Assembly (NCBI GenBank): GCA_040755535.1
Contig: JBFMAV010000004.1
Span: 1 to 64,000 of the forward strand
Length of the DNA stretch: 64,000 nucleotides
From: Aquabacter sp040755535
GTDB taxonomy: Bacteria > Pseudomonadota > Alphaproteobacteria > Rhizobiales > Xanthobacteraceae
Reading direction: 5' to 3'
Part shown: positions 1 through 7,378 of the stretch, one piece after another
Position numbering within the stretch: position 1 is the stretch's first letter
How the letters are laid out: each line of letters opens with the position of its first letter
Made by a program: the position numbers and the translations under genes
The notes under the pieces: model-generated
What the model was told of the DNA's origin: nothing
Database searches by the model: none
What the model saw: the letters and a program-made list of their open reading frames with translations, nothing else

Positions 1-2099
1 GCGAGGCTGAGCCGGCCCTCCAGGCGCGCCGCGCCCGCGCGGGCCGGGACCAGGGACAGATCAAACCTTGCCGCGCCGAGGCCGGGTCTCGCGTCCATAA
101 AGCCCGCCGCAGCCAAGGCGCGCGCGGCATCGCTTGCAGCAAGGGCGATCTCCGCGCGCTCCGGCGCACCGCTGCGCCCGCGCGCGAGCACGGCTCGGCC
201 GGAGAGAAGCCCGAGCGTACCCTCGGCCGAGGTCTCGCTGCCCCCGCCGCTCCACCTCGCCCGGCTGGTGAGGGCCACTGGCGCGGCGATGGGCGCGAGC
301 CGGGCCATTACGTCGCCCGCTTCCGCTCCGGCCACGAGCCGGGCCAGGGGCACCATGCCCTCCGCGCCGCTGCCGGACAGGTCCAAGGCGAGGTCGCCCT
401 CGATCGGGGCGACCAGCCGGCTGAAGCGCCCGTGTCCGGAAATCTTCAGGCCCGCGAGGTCCTCGACATCCAAGCTCTTCAACACCCATCCGCCCGCCGC
501 GCTTTCGGCGGCGAGGGCCATGCGGCTCACGGGAAGGCCGGACAATCGCAGCTCCCGGCCGCGCAGGGCGAGCGACCCCTCCACCTGCCCGCCGCTGGCG
601 GCAAGACCGGCCTTGAGGCCGGCGATCAGCGGGTCGAGATCCAATCCCGCCAGCGTGAGGTCTGCCACCGCGCGGAGCGGGGTCGCCCAGGCGAGGGAGG
701 CTCGCCCGGAAATGTCTGCATTGCCGAGCGACATCTTGACGGCATCGGCGGCGATGCGATCGGCACCGATGTCCAGGCGGGTCGAGAGGCGCACGGGCCC
801 GGCAAGCATGCCGACATAGTCGCCGGCCGCCGCGGGCGCGGCCCATCGCAGGAAGGCGGCCGGTTCCTGGGACGTCAAAACAAGGTCGCCCGCAAAGGTC
901 GTGGATGGCGCGGGCGCGGGAATGCCGGACAGGCGCACCGAGGTCTGGCCCGGAAGCTTGGCCTCCGCGCCGTCGATCCGCCATCCCGAGGGCAGGCCGG
1001 TGAGGTCCAGCCGGGCCTCGCGGACCACCGTGCCGCCGAGCGTCAACTGGTCCACCGCAGCGCCGATGCGGATCGGGAAGGACGGCGGCGCCAGATCCGT
1101 GAACAGATGCGCGAGGGCGGCCGCGGCCTCTGCGGGAGAGCGCACCGGGCCGCCGGCGCCGAGCACCGGGTCCGCGTCCGCTGCCCGCCCGTTCAGCACC
1201 ATGTCGAGGCCGGGCGCCCGCCCAAAAGAGAAACGGGCCGAGCCGGCCAGGGTGAGGGGCCGGGCGTCGTCCCCTAAGATCGCCTCGATGCTTTCCGCCA
1301 CCAGGGCATCGGGAGAGATGCGCACGGCGCCGGAGACGCGCCAGGGCAGATCGGCAGCCGCCCGCCCGGACTTCGTGAGCAGGCCCTTCCCTTCAAAACG
1401 CGGGATTGCGTCCTGGAGCCGCAGCAGTCCGTCGAGATCCCCGGCGAGGCCGCCCTTGACAGCCGTGATGACGCGCAGCCGCGCCCCGTCCTCGGTCGCC
1501 TTGCCAAGGGACAGGCGCACTTCGTGCCGCTGTCCGCCTGCCTCGGCCTCTCCCTCCAGACGCAGCGGTCCGGATAGGCCGCGCATTTCGCCGCGCAGGT
1601 CGAGATCGGAGATGTGGAATGTCCTGTCGGCTGCACGCTCGACCACATCGAGCCCGCCGTTCTCCACCGAGACCTGCTCGATGGACAGGCTGGAAGCGGC
1701 GCCCGGGCTGCCGGGCGGCACGAGGCGGCCCGCCGGGTCCAGCACCACGCGGATGCGGGGGGAGAGAAGCTCGACGCCGCGCGCCTCCCATTGGCCGCGC
1801 ATGAGGGCGCCCAGCGAGAATTCCGCCTTGAGCACCTGGACCGTGGCCCCGCTGGCCTCGCCCTCCGCCCCGGATGCGCTGCTGCCGCCGAAGGTCACGT
1901 CGCGCAAGGTCAGCTTGGGCGCGGGCAGAAGCTCGGCCTCGATCCGCCCGCGAATGCGCACCGGCATGCCGGCAAGGCGGGTCGCCTCCTGCTCGAAGGT
2001 CACGCGCCAAGTGTTCCAGTCCACCACGAAAGGCGCCGCGAACGCGCCGCCGATCGCCAAAATGACCGCGGTGGCAATGGTGATGAGCAGACCCTGCAC
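1..2099 (-). CDS. AsmA family protein (C-terminus beyond the window edge)
   Basis: An uninterrupted minus-strand frame runs off the left edge; about 699 residues are visible. The N-terminus is a single hydrophobic anchor (LLITIATAVILAIGGAF) followed by PFVVDWNTW, the typical AsmA opening. A long, repetitive beta-rich periplasmic region follows, with many L-x-G-x-A/L motifs. AsmA-like proteins are inner-membrane-anchored and are linked to outer-membrane biogenesis and lipid transport; the role here is inferred from family. I chose the GTG at 2099 because GAGGG stands six bases upstream and the membrane anchor then starts at residue 3. ATGs at 2192 and 2180 are in frame but add a tail unlike the family and have no good ribosome site. 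It lies 160 bp downstream of the flavoprotein gene on the same strand. Confidence 0.8.
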   Translation of the reverse strand, partial: MQGLLITIATAVILAIGGAFAAPFVVDWNTWRVTFEQEATRLAGMPVRIRGRIEAELLPAPKLTLRDVTFGGSSASGAEGEASGATVQVLKAEFSLGALMRGQWEARGVELLSPRIRVVLDPAGRLVPPGSPGAASSLSIEQVSVENGGLDVVERAADRTFHISDLDLRGEMRGLSGPLRLEGEAEAGGQRHEVRLSLGKATEDGARLRVITAVKGGLAGDLDGLLRLQDAIPRFEGKGLLTKSGRAAADLPWRVSGAVRISPDALVAESIEAILGDDARPLTLAGSARFSFGRAPGLDMVLNGRAADADPVLGAGGPVRSPAEAAAALAHLFTDLAPPSFPIRIGAAVDQLTLGGTVVREARLDLTGLPSGWRIDGAEAKLPGQTSVRLSGIPAPAPSTTFAGDLVLTSQEPAAFLRWAAPAAAGDYVGMLAGPVRLSTRLDIGADRIAADAVKMSLGNADISGRASLAWATPLRAVADLTLAGLDLDPLIAGLKAGLAASGGQVEGSLALRGRELRLSGLPVSRMALAAESAAGGWVLKSLDVEDLAGLKISGHGRFSRLVAPIEGDLALDLSGSGAEGMVPLARLVAGAEAGDVMARLAPIAAPVALTSRARWSGGGSETSAEGTLGLLSGRAVLARGRSGAPERAEIALAASDAARALAAAGFMDARPGLGAARFDLSLVPARAGAARLEGRLSL

Positions 2100-2258
2100 C
2101 GATGGCCCTCGCTTCGCTGGTCCGCTTCGCCCCGAAAAGGACGGGCCGGACGGTTCGCCGGCGACCTCAACGCACCCCATGATCTCTATCATGAAGTGCG
2201 CCAATGCTTCATCGATGACAGAAGCCCGCCATCGCTTTCGCCGGACCGGCGCCTTGCC

Positions 2259-3671
2259 CTAGAGGCTGACGATCTTGCCGGGATTCATGATGTTGAGCGG
2301 GTCGAAGGCGCGCTTCAGCGCCCGCATGGCATCTAACGTTTCCTCGCCATGCTCGGCCGCAAGATATTTCATCTTGCCCTCGCCCACGCCATGCTCGCCG
2401 GTGCAGGTGCCGTCCATGGCGAGCGCCCGTTCTACCATGCGCGACATGAAGGCCTTGGCCTTGGCCATGTCGGCGGGGTCGTCCACGTCGACCATGAGGG
2501 TGGTGTGGAAATTCCCGTCGCCCACATGGCCGACGATGGGCGCGATGAGCCCGGTGTCCTCAATGTCGCGCTTGGTTTCCATCACGCATTCCGCCAGGCG
2601 CGAAAGCGGCACGCACACATCGGTCGCCACCGCCTTCGCGCCGGGGCGCAAGGGCAGCACCGACCAATAGGCATCGTGCCGCGCCTGCCAGAGGCGGGTG
2701 CGGTCCTCGGGCTTTTCCGCCCAAGTGAAAGGCCCGCCCGCATGTTCTGCCGCGATTTCGGCGAACCGCTCGGCCTGTTCGCGCGCGCCGGACGTGGTGC
2801 CGTGGAATTCAAGGAACAGATGCGGCGTTTCCGGCAGGCCGAGCTTGGCATAGGCGTTGGAGGCGCGCACTTGCATCTCGTCGAGAAGCTCGATCCGGGC
2901 CACGGGAATGCCGGACTGGATGGTTTCGATCACCGCGTTGCAGGCATCCCCGATGGTGGGGAAGGGACACACACCCGCTGTTATGGCTTCGGGAATGCCG
3001 AACAGGCGCAGCGTGATCTCGGTGATCACGCCCAATGTTCCCTCGGCCCCCACAAACAGGCGCGTCAGATCATAGCCGGCGGAGGATTTGCGCGCGCGGC
3101 GCGAGGTGGTGATGAGGTCGCCATTGGGCAGCACCACCTTCAAGGCGAGGACATTGTCCTTCATGGTGCCGTAGCGCACCGCATTGGTGCCAGAGGCGCG
3201 AGTCGAGACCATCCCGCCCAGCGAGGCGTCCGCGCCGGGATCAATGGGGAAGAACAGGCCCTGGTCGCGCAGATCCTCATTGAGCCGCTTGCGGGTGACC
3301 CCGGGCTCGATGACGCAGTCCAGATCTTCCCCATGCACCTGGAGAATACGGTTCATGCGCGACAGGTCGAGGCTGACGCCGCCGCGCGGGGCATTCACAT
3401 GGCCCTCGAGCGAGGTCCCGGTTCCAAACGGAATGACGGGCATATGATGGTCGCGGCACAACGCAAGGGTGGCCTGCACATCCGCGACGCTTTCGGCAAA
3501 CACGACCGCGTCGGGCGCTTCGTTGGGCAAGTAGGTCGTGATATTGGCATGCTGCTCGCGCACAGCCGTCGCGGTCACGACTTTGTGACCGAGGCGCGCG
3601 CCGAGCGCCTCGACCGCCGCAGCGAAATCCGTCCTGTGCACCGGGTGCGCCTGGGCCTCCGCGGGAAGCAT
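2259..3671 (-). CDS. FAD-binding oxidase, D-lactate dehydrogenase (cytochrome) type
   Basis: Predicted 470-residue flavoprotein of the GlcD/DLD family: an N-terminal FAD_binding_4 domain (about residues 45-215, with PFGTGTSLEGH and the flavin-contacting DPGADASLGGMVSTRASG stretch) and a C-terminal FAD-oxidase cap with GHVGDGNFH and TGEHGVGEGK. It probably oxidises D-lactate or a related 2-hydroxy acid and passes electrons to the respiratory chain; the substrate cannot be fixed from sequence. The start at 3671 is decided by a strong GGAGG eight bases upstream; upstream in-frame starts are weaker. It is distinct from the glcDEF glycolate oxidase at 41.6 kb. A divergent promoter region with two inverted repeats separates it from the gene at 3929. 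Confidence 0.88.
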   Translation of the reverse strand: MLPAEAQAHPVHRTDFAAAVEALGARLGHKVVTATAVREQHANITTYLPNEAPDAVVFAESVADVQATLALCRDHHMPVIPFGTGTSLEGHVNAPRGGVSLDLSRMNRILQVHGEDLDCVIEPGVTRKRLNEDLRDQGLFFPIDPGADASLGGMVSTRASGTNAVRYGTMKDNVLALKVVLPNGDLITTSRRARKSSAGYDLTRLFVGAEGTLGVITEITLRLFGIPEAITAGVCPFPTIGDACNAVIETIQSGIPVARIELLDEMQVRASNAYAKLGLPETPHLFLEFHGTTSGAREQAERFAEIAAEHAGGPFTWAEKPEDRTRLWQARHDAYWSVLPLRPGAKAVATDVCVPLSRLAECVMETKRDIEDTGLIAPIVGHVGDGNFHTTLMVDVDDPADMAKAKAFMSRMVERALAMDGTCTGEHGVGEGKMKYLAAEHGEETLDAMRALKRAFDPLNIMNPGKIVSL

Positions 3672-3840
3672 TTGAAAATCCTCCATTATTATGATTGCGC
3701 GGGGGCGCCGGCGGCAGAGTAATGGCGCCGGCTGCGCTCCGCAAAGCCTTTCCGGCAACAGCGGGCGCGCGATTTAGGCAAAGGCGAGGCCGGTTCGACA
3801 TTTTTGTGCCCGACCGGCGCGGATGATGAAGGATCTGGAA

Positions 3841-3860
3841 GGGAAATCTTCACATTTCCC
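3841..3860. promoter_or_regulatory. Inverted repeat, candidate operator
   Basis: Perfect seven-base inverted repeat GGGAAAT/ATTTCCC with a six-base spacer. It lies in the divergent intergenic region between the D-lactate dehydrogenase-type gene and the hotdog protein gene. No regulator is assigned. Confidence 0.35.
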
Positions 3861-3873
3861 AAGCCCGTTCCCG

Positions 3874-3894
3874 TCAGCTTGTACCTCAAGCTGA
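3874..3894. promoter_or_regulatory. Inverted repeat, candidate operator
   Basis: Perfect eight-base inverted repeat TCAGCTTG/CAAGCTGA with a five-base spacer, 35 bp upstream of the hotdog gene start and about 200 bp upstream of the flavoprotein start. Its size and symmetry suit a GntR-type or similar dimeric repressor. The assignment is speculative. Confidence 0.4.
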
Positions 3895-3928
3895 TCGGCG
3901 CCGGCTTTTGAAGCAGCGGAGAGGTGCC

Positions 3929-4423
3929 ATGCGCGACCAAACCGACTTCGACCCCGTCTTTTTTGCCCCCTTCGTCTCCTCGCCGGTGGTCCAAGAGGGC
4001 AGGCGTTTCGCTGTACACGATGGCCAATCGGTCCGTGACATCCTGTTTGACCGTGCCGTTGCCGAAGCGTTCGAGCTCTTGGGGCTTGGCGCAAGTCCGC
4101 GCAGCCGGCATGCCTTTTCCCTCTCCACGTCAGAGATTTTCCGGAAGGAGCGGAAGGCGCGGCCGACGGGTTCCCTGCGCGCGACGTTGTGCCTGTTGGA
4201 TCACGACCCGACGCGGGTGCATTTCCTTCTGCGGCTGCACGACATCGAGGGTGGCGCGGTTGTCGCTGAGAGCGAGCGGGTGATCACGCATCTGGATGCG
4301 GAGGGGCGCGAACCCGTTCCGTTTCCTGCGCCCGTGCGGCGGCGATTGGAGGATATGCGTCTTGCTCATGCTCCATTGGAGACCTTGGTGAGCCACCCCG
4401 ATCGGCCGCTGCCCAAGAACTAA
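3929..4423 (+). CDS. Hotdog-fold thioesterase-like protein
   Basis: A 164-residue soluble protein that reads like a hotdog-fold acyl-CoA thioesterase: a helix-containing N-terminal half, then strand-rich stretches (GSLRATLCLLDHD, RVHFLLRLHD, AVVAESERVITHLDAEGREPVPFP) as in 4HBT-type proteins where the last strands end in a proline-rich segment. I see no unambiguous catalytic aspartate or glutamate motif, so activity is uncertain. The start at 3929 follows a GGAGAGG ribosome site; a TTG at 3908 would be upstream of it. Transcribed divergently from the flavoprotein gene and monocistronic as far as can be seen. Confidence 0.55.
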   Translation: MRDQTDFDPVFFAPFVSSPVVQEGRRFAVHDGQSVRDILFDRAVAEAFELLGLGASPRSRHAFSLSTSEIFRKERKARPTGSLRATLCLLDHDPTRVHFLLRLHDIEGGAVVAESERVITHLDAEGREPVPFPAPVRRRLEDMRLAHAPLETLVSHPDRPLPKN

Positions 4424-4468
4424 GGACAAGTCTTTAGCCCGCAAAACAGGCACGCCTGCATTTGGTGC

Positions 4469-4537
4469 AGGTCAGCCATGCTGACCTATTAGTTCCGCTG
4501 CATTGCAGCATGACCTATCATGCATTGCATCATGACC
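4469..4537 (+). promoter_or_regulatory. Repeat-rich leader: inverted repeat plus two direct repeats
   Basis: Three iterated elements lie in the 70 bp before the small gene at 4568. At 4469-4487 is a perfect inverted repeat AGGTCAGC/GCTGACCT with a three-base spacer. At 4499-4515 and 4521-4537 are two direct copies of TGCATTGCAKCATGACC, 22 bp apart and differing at one base. Each contains a small palindrome (CTGCATTGCAG, ATGCATTGCAT). The unit TGACCTAT also recurs at 4482 and 4511. This spacing, close to two helical turns, suggests cooperative binding of a regulator; none is identified. Confidence 0.45.
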
Positions 4538-4567
4538 CGAAAGGGGTTGTGCAGTGGAGGGTTTGTC

Positions 4568-4753
4568 ATGGCTTCGGTCAGTCTGTCTGCGCGCAAGGAC
4601 TTTGCCGTAGGGTCCGTGCCTTCGATCCCGGCAGTGCCTAAGAAGCGCTTCCTCGCCCGTCTCTACGACGCCATCGTAGCCGCCCAGACGGCCAAGGCCG
4701 AGCGCGCGCTCGACCATTATCTGCGGCGCACCGGCAACAATCCCCGCGTGTGA
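4568..4753 (+). CDS. Small conserved-looking protein of unknown function
   Basis: A 61-residue basic protein. The start is well supported: GGAGG seven bases before the ATG at 4568. The first 25 residues look disordered (MASVSLSARKDF, VPSIPAVPKK). The rest is one predicted amphipathic helix (RFLARLYDAIVAAQTAKAERALDHYLRR), similar in style to short cytosolic proteins common in Hyphomicrobiales. There is no signal peptide or membrane segment. The repeat-rich leader just upstream argues that the gene is real and regulated. I do not recognise a function. Confidence 0.6.
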   Translation: MASVSLSARKDFAVGSVPSIPAVPKKRFLARLYDAIVAAQTAKAERALDHYLRRTGNNPRV

Positions 4754-4979
4754 CCGGTCCTAATGATGCACGCCGGTCGGATTTGCTCCAGTCGTGTCCC
4801 ATCGAGGGCGCGGCACGGGCTCTCGCAGGCGACTCGTTGGGGCCCCTTAATGAGGTCGGGGCGTGGCTAAGGGCACAGTGGAGCTTGGTGCGCGCAGACA
4901 GATGACCCCAACCTAGTGGGATCGAATGCGCGGCAGGTTCGCAGAGAGGCCAACAAGTCCTTGTTGAAGCTCGCGAAAT

Positions 4980-5054
4980 TGGAGCGGGCGATGGGAATCG
5001 AACCCACGACATACAGCTTGGGAAGCTGTCGTTCTACCACTGAACTACGCCCGC
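4980..5054 (-). tRNA. tRNA-Gly (anticodon CCC)
   Basis: On the minus strand a 75-nt cloverleaf can be folded: acceptor GCGGGCG/CGCCCGC, D arm GTTC...GAAC, anticodon stem ACAGC/GCTGT around loop TTCCCAA giving anticodon CCC, a five-base variable loop, T arm GTGGG-TTCGATT-CCCAT, discriminator T and an encoded CCA. It reads GGG glycine codons. The region 4754-4979 upstream on the plus strand holds nothing else I can identify. Confidence 0.95.
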
Positions 5055-5174
5055 GACGGCGCGCACCATAGCCAAGGCGGGGGCGCCACAGCAAGGGTCT
5101 TCTCGCGCGCCGGCCGCGGGGCTGGGGACACGGCCGCGTTGCAAGCACACGGCGGGCTGATTTAATCTCGCACG

Positions 5175-7040
5175 ATGCCTGATTTGTCCTCCCGTCCCCT
5201 GGCGCCCTTTCCGGCCCAGCCGCGATTCCAGTCCTTCTTCCAGAGCTTCGACGATCCGGCGGGCAAGGAGACGGGCGCGACGCGGCTGGCGCTTCTGCGC
5301 GTCGCGCTGGCGGAGCGCGGGGTGCAGGGCTACGTCATTCCCCGCGCCGATGCGCATCAGAACGAATATGTCCCGCCATGCGAGGAGCGCCTCGCCTATC
5401 TCACCGGCTTCACGGGCTCGGCCGGACTGTGCATTGTGCTGGAGGACGGGGCGGCACTGTTCGTGGACGGGCGCTACACCCTCCAGGCGGCCGCGCAGGT
5501 GGACGAGGCCGCCTTCACGGTGGTTCCGATCGCCCAGACCGCGCCGGAGGCCTGGATCGAGACCCATCTGCCGCGCGGCGCCACACTGGCGTTCGATCCC
5601 TGGCGCACCACTCTCGACGGCCGACGCAAGCTCGCCGATGCAGTCGCGGCCGCCGGGGGCATCCTGGTGGCTCTGGAAGACGATCCCCTGGCCGCGCAAT
5701 GGCATGATCGGCCGGCGCCGCCGGCCGCGGCGATCCGCGCGCACGATGCGGCGCTTGCCGGCGAAACGTCCGTCGACAAGCTCGCCCGCCTCCAGGCGGA
5801 GCTGAAGCGGGAGAAACTGGATCTCCTACTGGTTTCGGATCCCCCTGCGGTGGCCTGGCTGTTCAACATTCGCGGTTCGGATGTGGCCCATACCCCCATT
5901 CCTTTGGTGTGGGCGCTCGTTCCTGCGGCAGGCCGTCCGGTTCTGTTTTCATCCAGCGGGCAAGTGCCCGCCGCCCTGGAGAGCGCCTTGGCGCCGCTCT
6001 GCGACCTTTTCCCCAGGGGGCGGCTGGAAGAGGTGCTGGCCGAGCGGGCGTCGGGGCGCTGCGTGCGGCTCGACCAGGCGACAGCGCCGGTGCAGCTCGC
6101 GAGCGTCGTGGAGCGGGTCGGGGGAACCGTCTCCAAGGGGGTCGACCCGATTGCCCTGCTGAAGGCCGTGAAGAACGAGGCGGAAATCGCCGGCATGCGC
6201 GCGGCCCATCTGCTGGATGCGGTCGCGCTGGCGCGTTTCCTCCACTGGTTCGACCGCGTGGCGCCCGGCGGGCTGTCTGAGATCGACATGGTGGAGGCGC
6301 TGGAAACCTTTCGCCGCGAGGCGGGACCTTTGAGCGACGTCTCGTTCCCGACCATTTCCGGCGCGGGTCCGAACGGCGCCATCGTTCATTACCGGGTGAC
6401 GCGCACGACCAACCGCCTCCTGGGCATGGACGAACTGTTCCTGCTGGATTCGGGCGCGCAGTTTCCCCAAGGCACCACCGATGTCACCCGCACCCTCGCC
6501 GTCGGCACGCCAACGCCCGACATGCGCCGCCATTACACGCTGGTCCTGAAAGGACATCTGGCGGTGGCCCGGGCGGTGTTTCCCGAGGGCACGAGCGGCG
6601 CCCAGATCGATCCGTTCGCGCGCCAGTTTCTCTGGACGGAGGGGTTGGATTTCGATCACGGCACGGGCCATGGGGTGGGCGCCGGCCTGTCCGTTCATGA
6701 AGGCCCTGCGCGCCTCTCCAAGCTTGGTCACGTGCCGCTCAAGGCGGGCATGATCCTCTCCAACGAGCCCGGCTATTATCGCACCGGCGCCTATGGCATC
6801 CGCATCGAGAACCTTGTGCTGGTGGAGCCGCGCACGCCGGGCGGTGACCGCCCCTCGCTCGGATTTTCCACGCTGACGCTGGTTCCCTATGAGCGGCGCC
6901 TGATCGAGACCGCCCTGTTGACTGACGATGAAATGGTGCAGATCGACACGTATCACCGCGAGGTCATGACGGCGGTCGCTCCGCATCTGGACGCGGAGGC
7001 ACGGGACTGGCTTCTGGCCGCCACCGTTCCTCTGGCATGA
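5175..7040 (+). CDS. pepP: M24 family Xaa-Pro aminopeptidase
   Basis: A 621-residue long-form aminopeptidase P: two creatinase-like N-terminal domains (about residues 35-320) followed by the pita-bread M24 catalytic domain and a short C-terminal extension. Metal-ligand motifs are all present: LLDSGAQFPQGTTDVTRT (two Asp), HGTGHGVGAGLSVHE (His), NEPGYY (Glu) and GIRIENLVLV (Glu). It removes N-terminal residues preceding proline, in the cytosol and Mn-dependent in relatives. The length of about 600 matches the alphaproteobacterial and eukaryotic cytosolic form rather than the shorter E. coli PepP. No clear ribosome site precedes the ATG at 5175. Confidence 0.92.
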   Translation: MPDLSSRPLAPFPAQPRFQSFFQSFDDPAGKETGATRLALLRVALAERGVQGYVIPRADAHQNEYVPPCEERLAYLTGFTGSAGLCIVLEDGAALFVDGRYTLQAAAQVDEAAFTVVPIAQTAPEAWIETHLPRGATLAFDPWRTTLDGRRKLADAVAAAGGILVALEDDPLAAQWHDRPAPPAAAIRAHDAALAGETSVDKLARLQAELKREKLDLLLVSDPPAVAWLFNIRGSDVAHTPIPLVWALVPAAGRPVLFSSSGQVPAALESALAPLCDLFPRGRLEEVLAERASGRCVRLDQATAPVQLASVVERVGGTVSKGVDPIALLKAVKNEAEIAGMRAAHLLDAVALARFLHWFDRVAPGGLSEIDMVEALETFRREAGPLSDVSFPTISGAGPNGAIVHYRVTRTTNRLLGMDELFLLDSGAQFPQGTTDVTRTLAVGTPTPDMRRHYTLVLKGHLAVARAVFPEGTSGAQIDPFARQFLWTEGLDFDHGTGHGVGAGLSVHEGPARLSKLGHVPLKAGMILSNEPGYYRTGAYGIRIENLVLVEPRTPGGDRPSLGFSTLTLVPYERRLIETALLTDDEMVQIDTYHREVMTAVAPHLDAEARDWLLAATVPLA

Positions 7041-7082
7041 CGGAGCGTCACCTGTCTTGGTGTATCGCGCGCATTTTCGGCC

Positions 7083-7107
7083 GGAACCTTTGCCATGGAT
7101 CAACGTT
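7083..7107 (+). promoter_or_regulatory. EcfG-type (general stress response) promoter
   Basis: GGAAC, a 16-base spacer, then CGTT: a match to the GGAAC-N16/17-CGTT consensus of alphaproteobacterial EcfG sigma factors. It lies 35 bp upstream of the DUF3309 start, an ideal distance. It is the only such pair I found in front of a gene in this window. Confidence 0.7.
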
Positions 7108-7141
7108 ACCTTGACCGACACCACGTCGGGAGGACTTATCC

Positions 7142-7297
7142 ATGCTGTCGACGATCTTGATCGTACTTCTCATCCTTCTTCTGGTCGGCGCCCTGCCCAC
7201 TTGGGGCTATAGCCGCAGCTGGGGTTATGGCCCCGGAGGAATCGTGGGCGTGCTGCTCATCATCGTCCTCGTCCTGGCTCTCACGGGCCGGGTCTGA
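7142..7297 (+). CDS. DUF3309 small membrane protein
   Basis: A 51-residue hydrophobic protein of the DUF3309 family: transmembrane helix 1 (STILIVLLILLLVGALPTW), a short Tyr/Gly/Trp-rich hairpin (WGYSRSWGYGPGG), then transmembrane helix 2 (IVGVLLIIVLVLALTGRV). GGAGG lies eight bases before the ATG. It has its own EcfG-like promoter and an intrinsic terminator, so it is a monocistronic unit. The family is widespread in alphaproteobacteria and often stress-induced; the molecular role is unknown. Confidence 0.85.
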   Translation: MLSTILIVLLILLLVGALPTWGYSRSWGYGPGGIVGVLLIIVLVLALTGRV

Positions 7298-7338
7298 CAC
7301 TGATGGCCGGGGTTCATCTCCGGCGGCTGGGGACCTTG

Positions 7339-7371
7339 GAAAGGGCGGCCGGGTGCCGCCCTTTCGCTTTT
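7339..7371 (+). terminator. Intrinsic terminator after the DUF3309 gene
   Basis: Perfect 11-bp stem GAAAGGGCGGC/GCCGCCCTTTC with a five-base loop, followed by GCTTTTC. It sits 41 bp after the DUF3309 stop and just before the convergent aminotransferase stop. The reverse strand has no comparable T run, so it mainly serves the plus strand. Confidence 0.85.
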
Positions 7372-7378
7372 CGGCGGG

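Noticed and set aside
2259..2270. CTAGAGG at the end of the flavoprotein gene as another repeat copy
   Set aside because: It is part of the coding end (KIVSL stop), and no hairpin or ATTGATAGAGAA box follows.
4754..4979. Additional small gene between the 61-residue gene and tRNA-Gly
   Set aside because: No frame with a ribosome site or coherent sequence.
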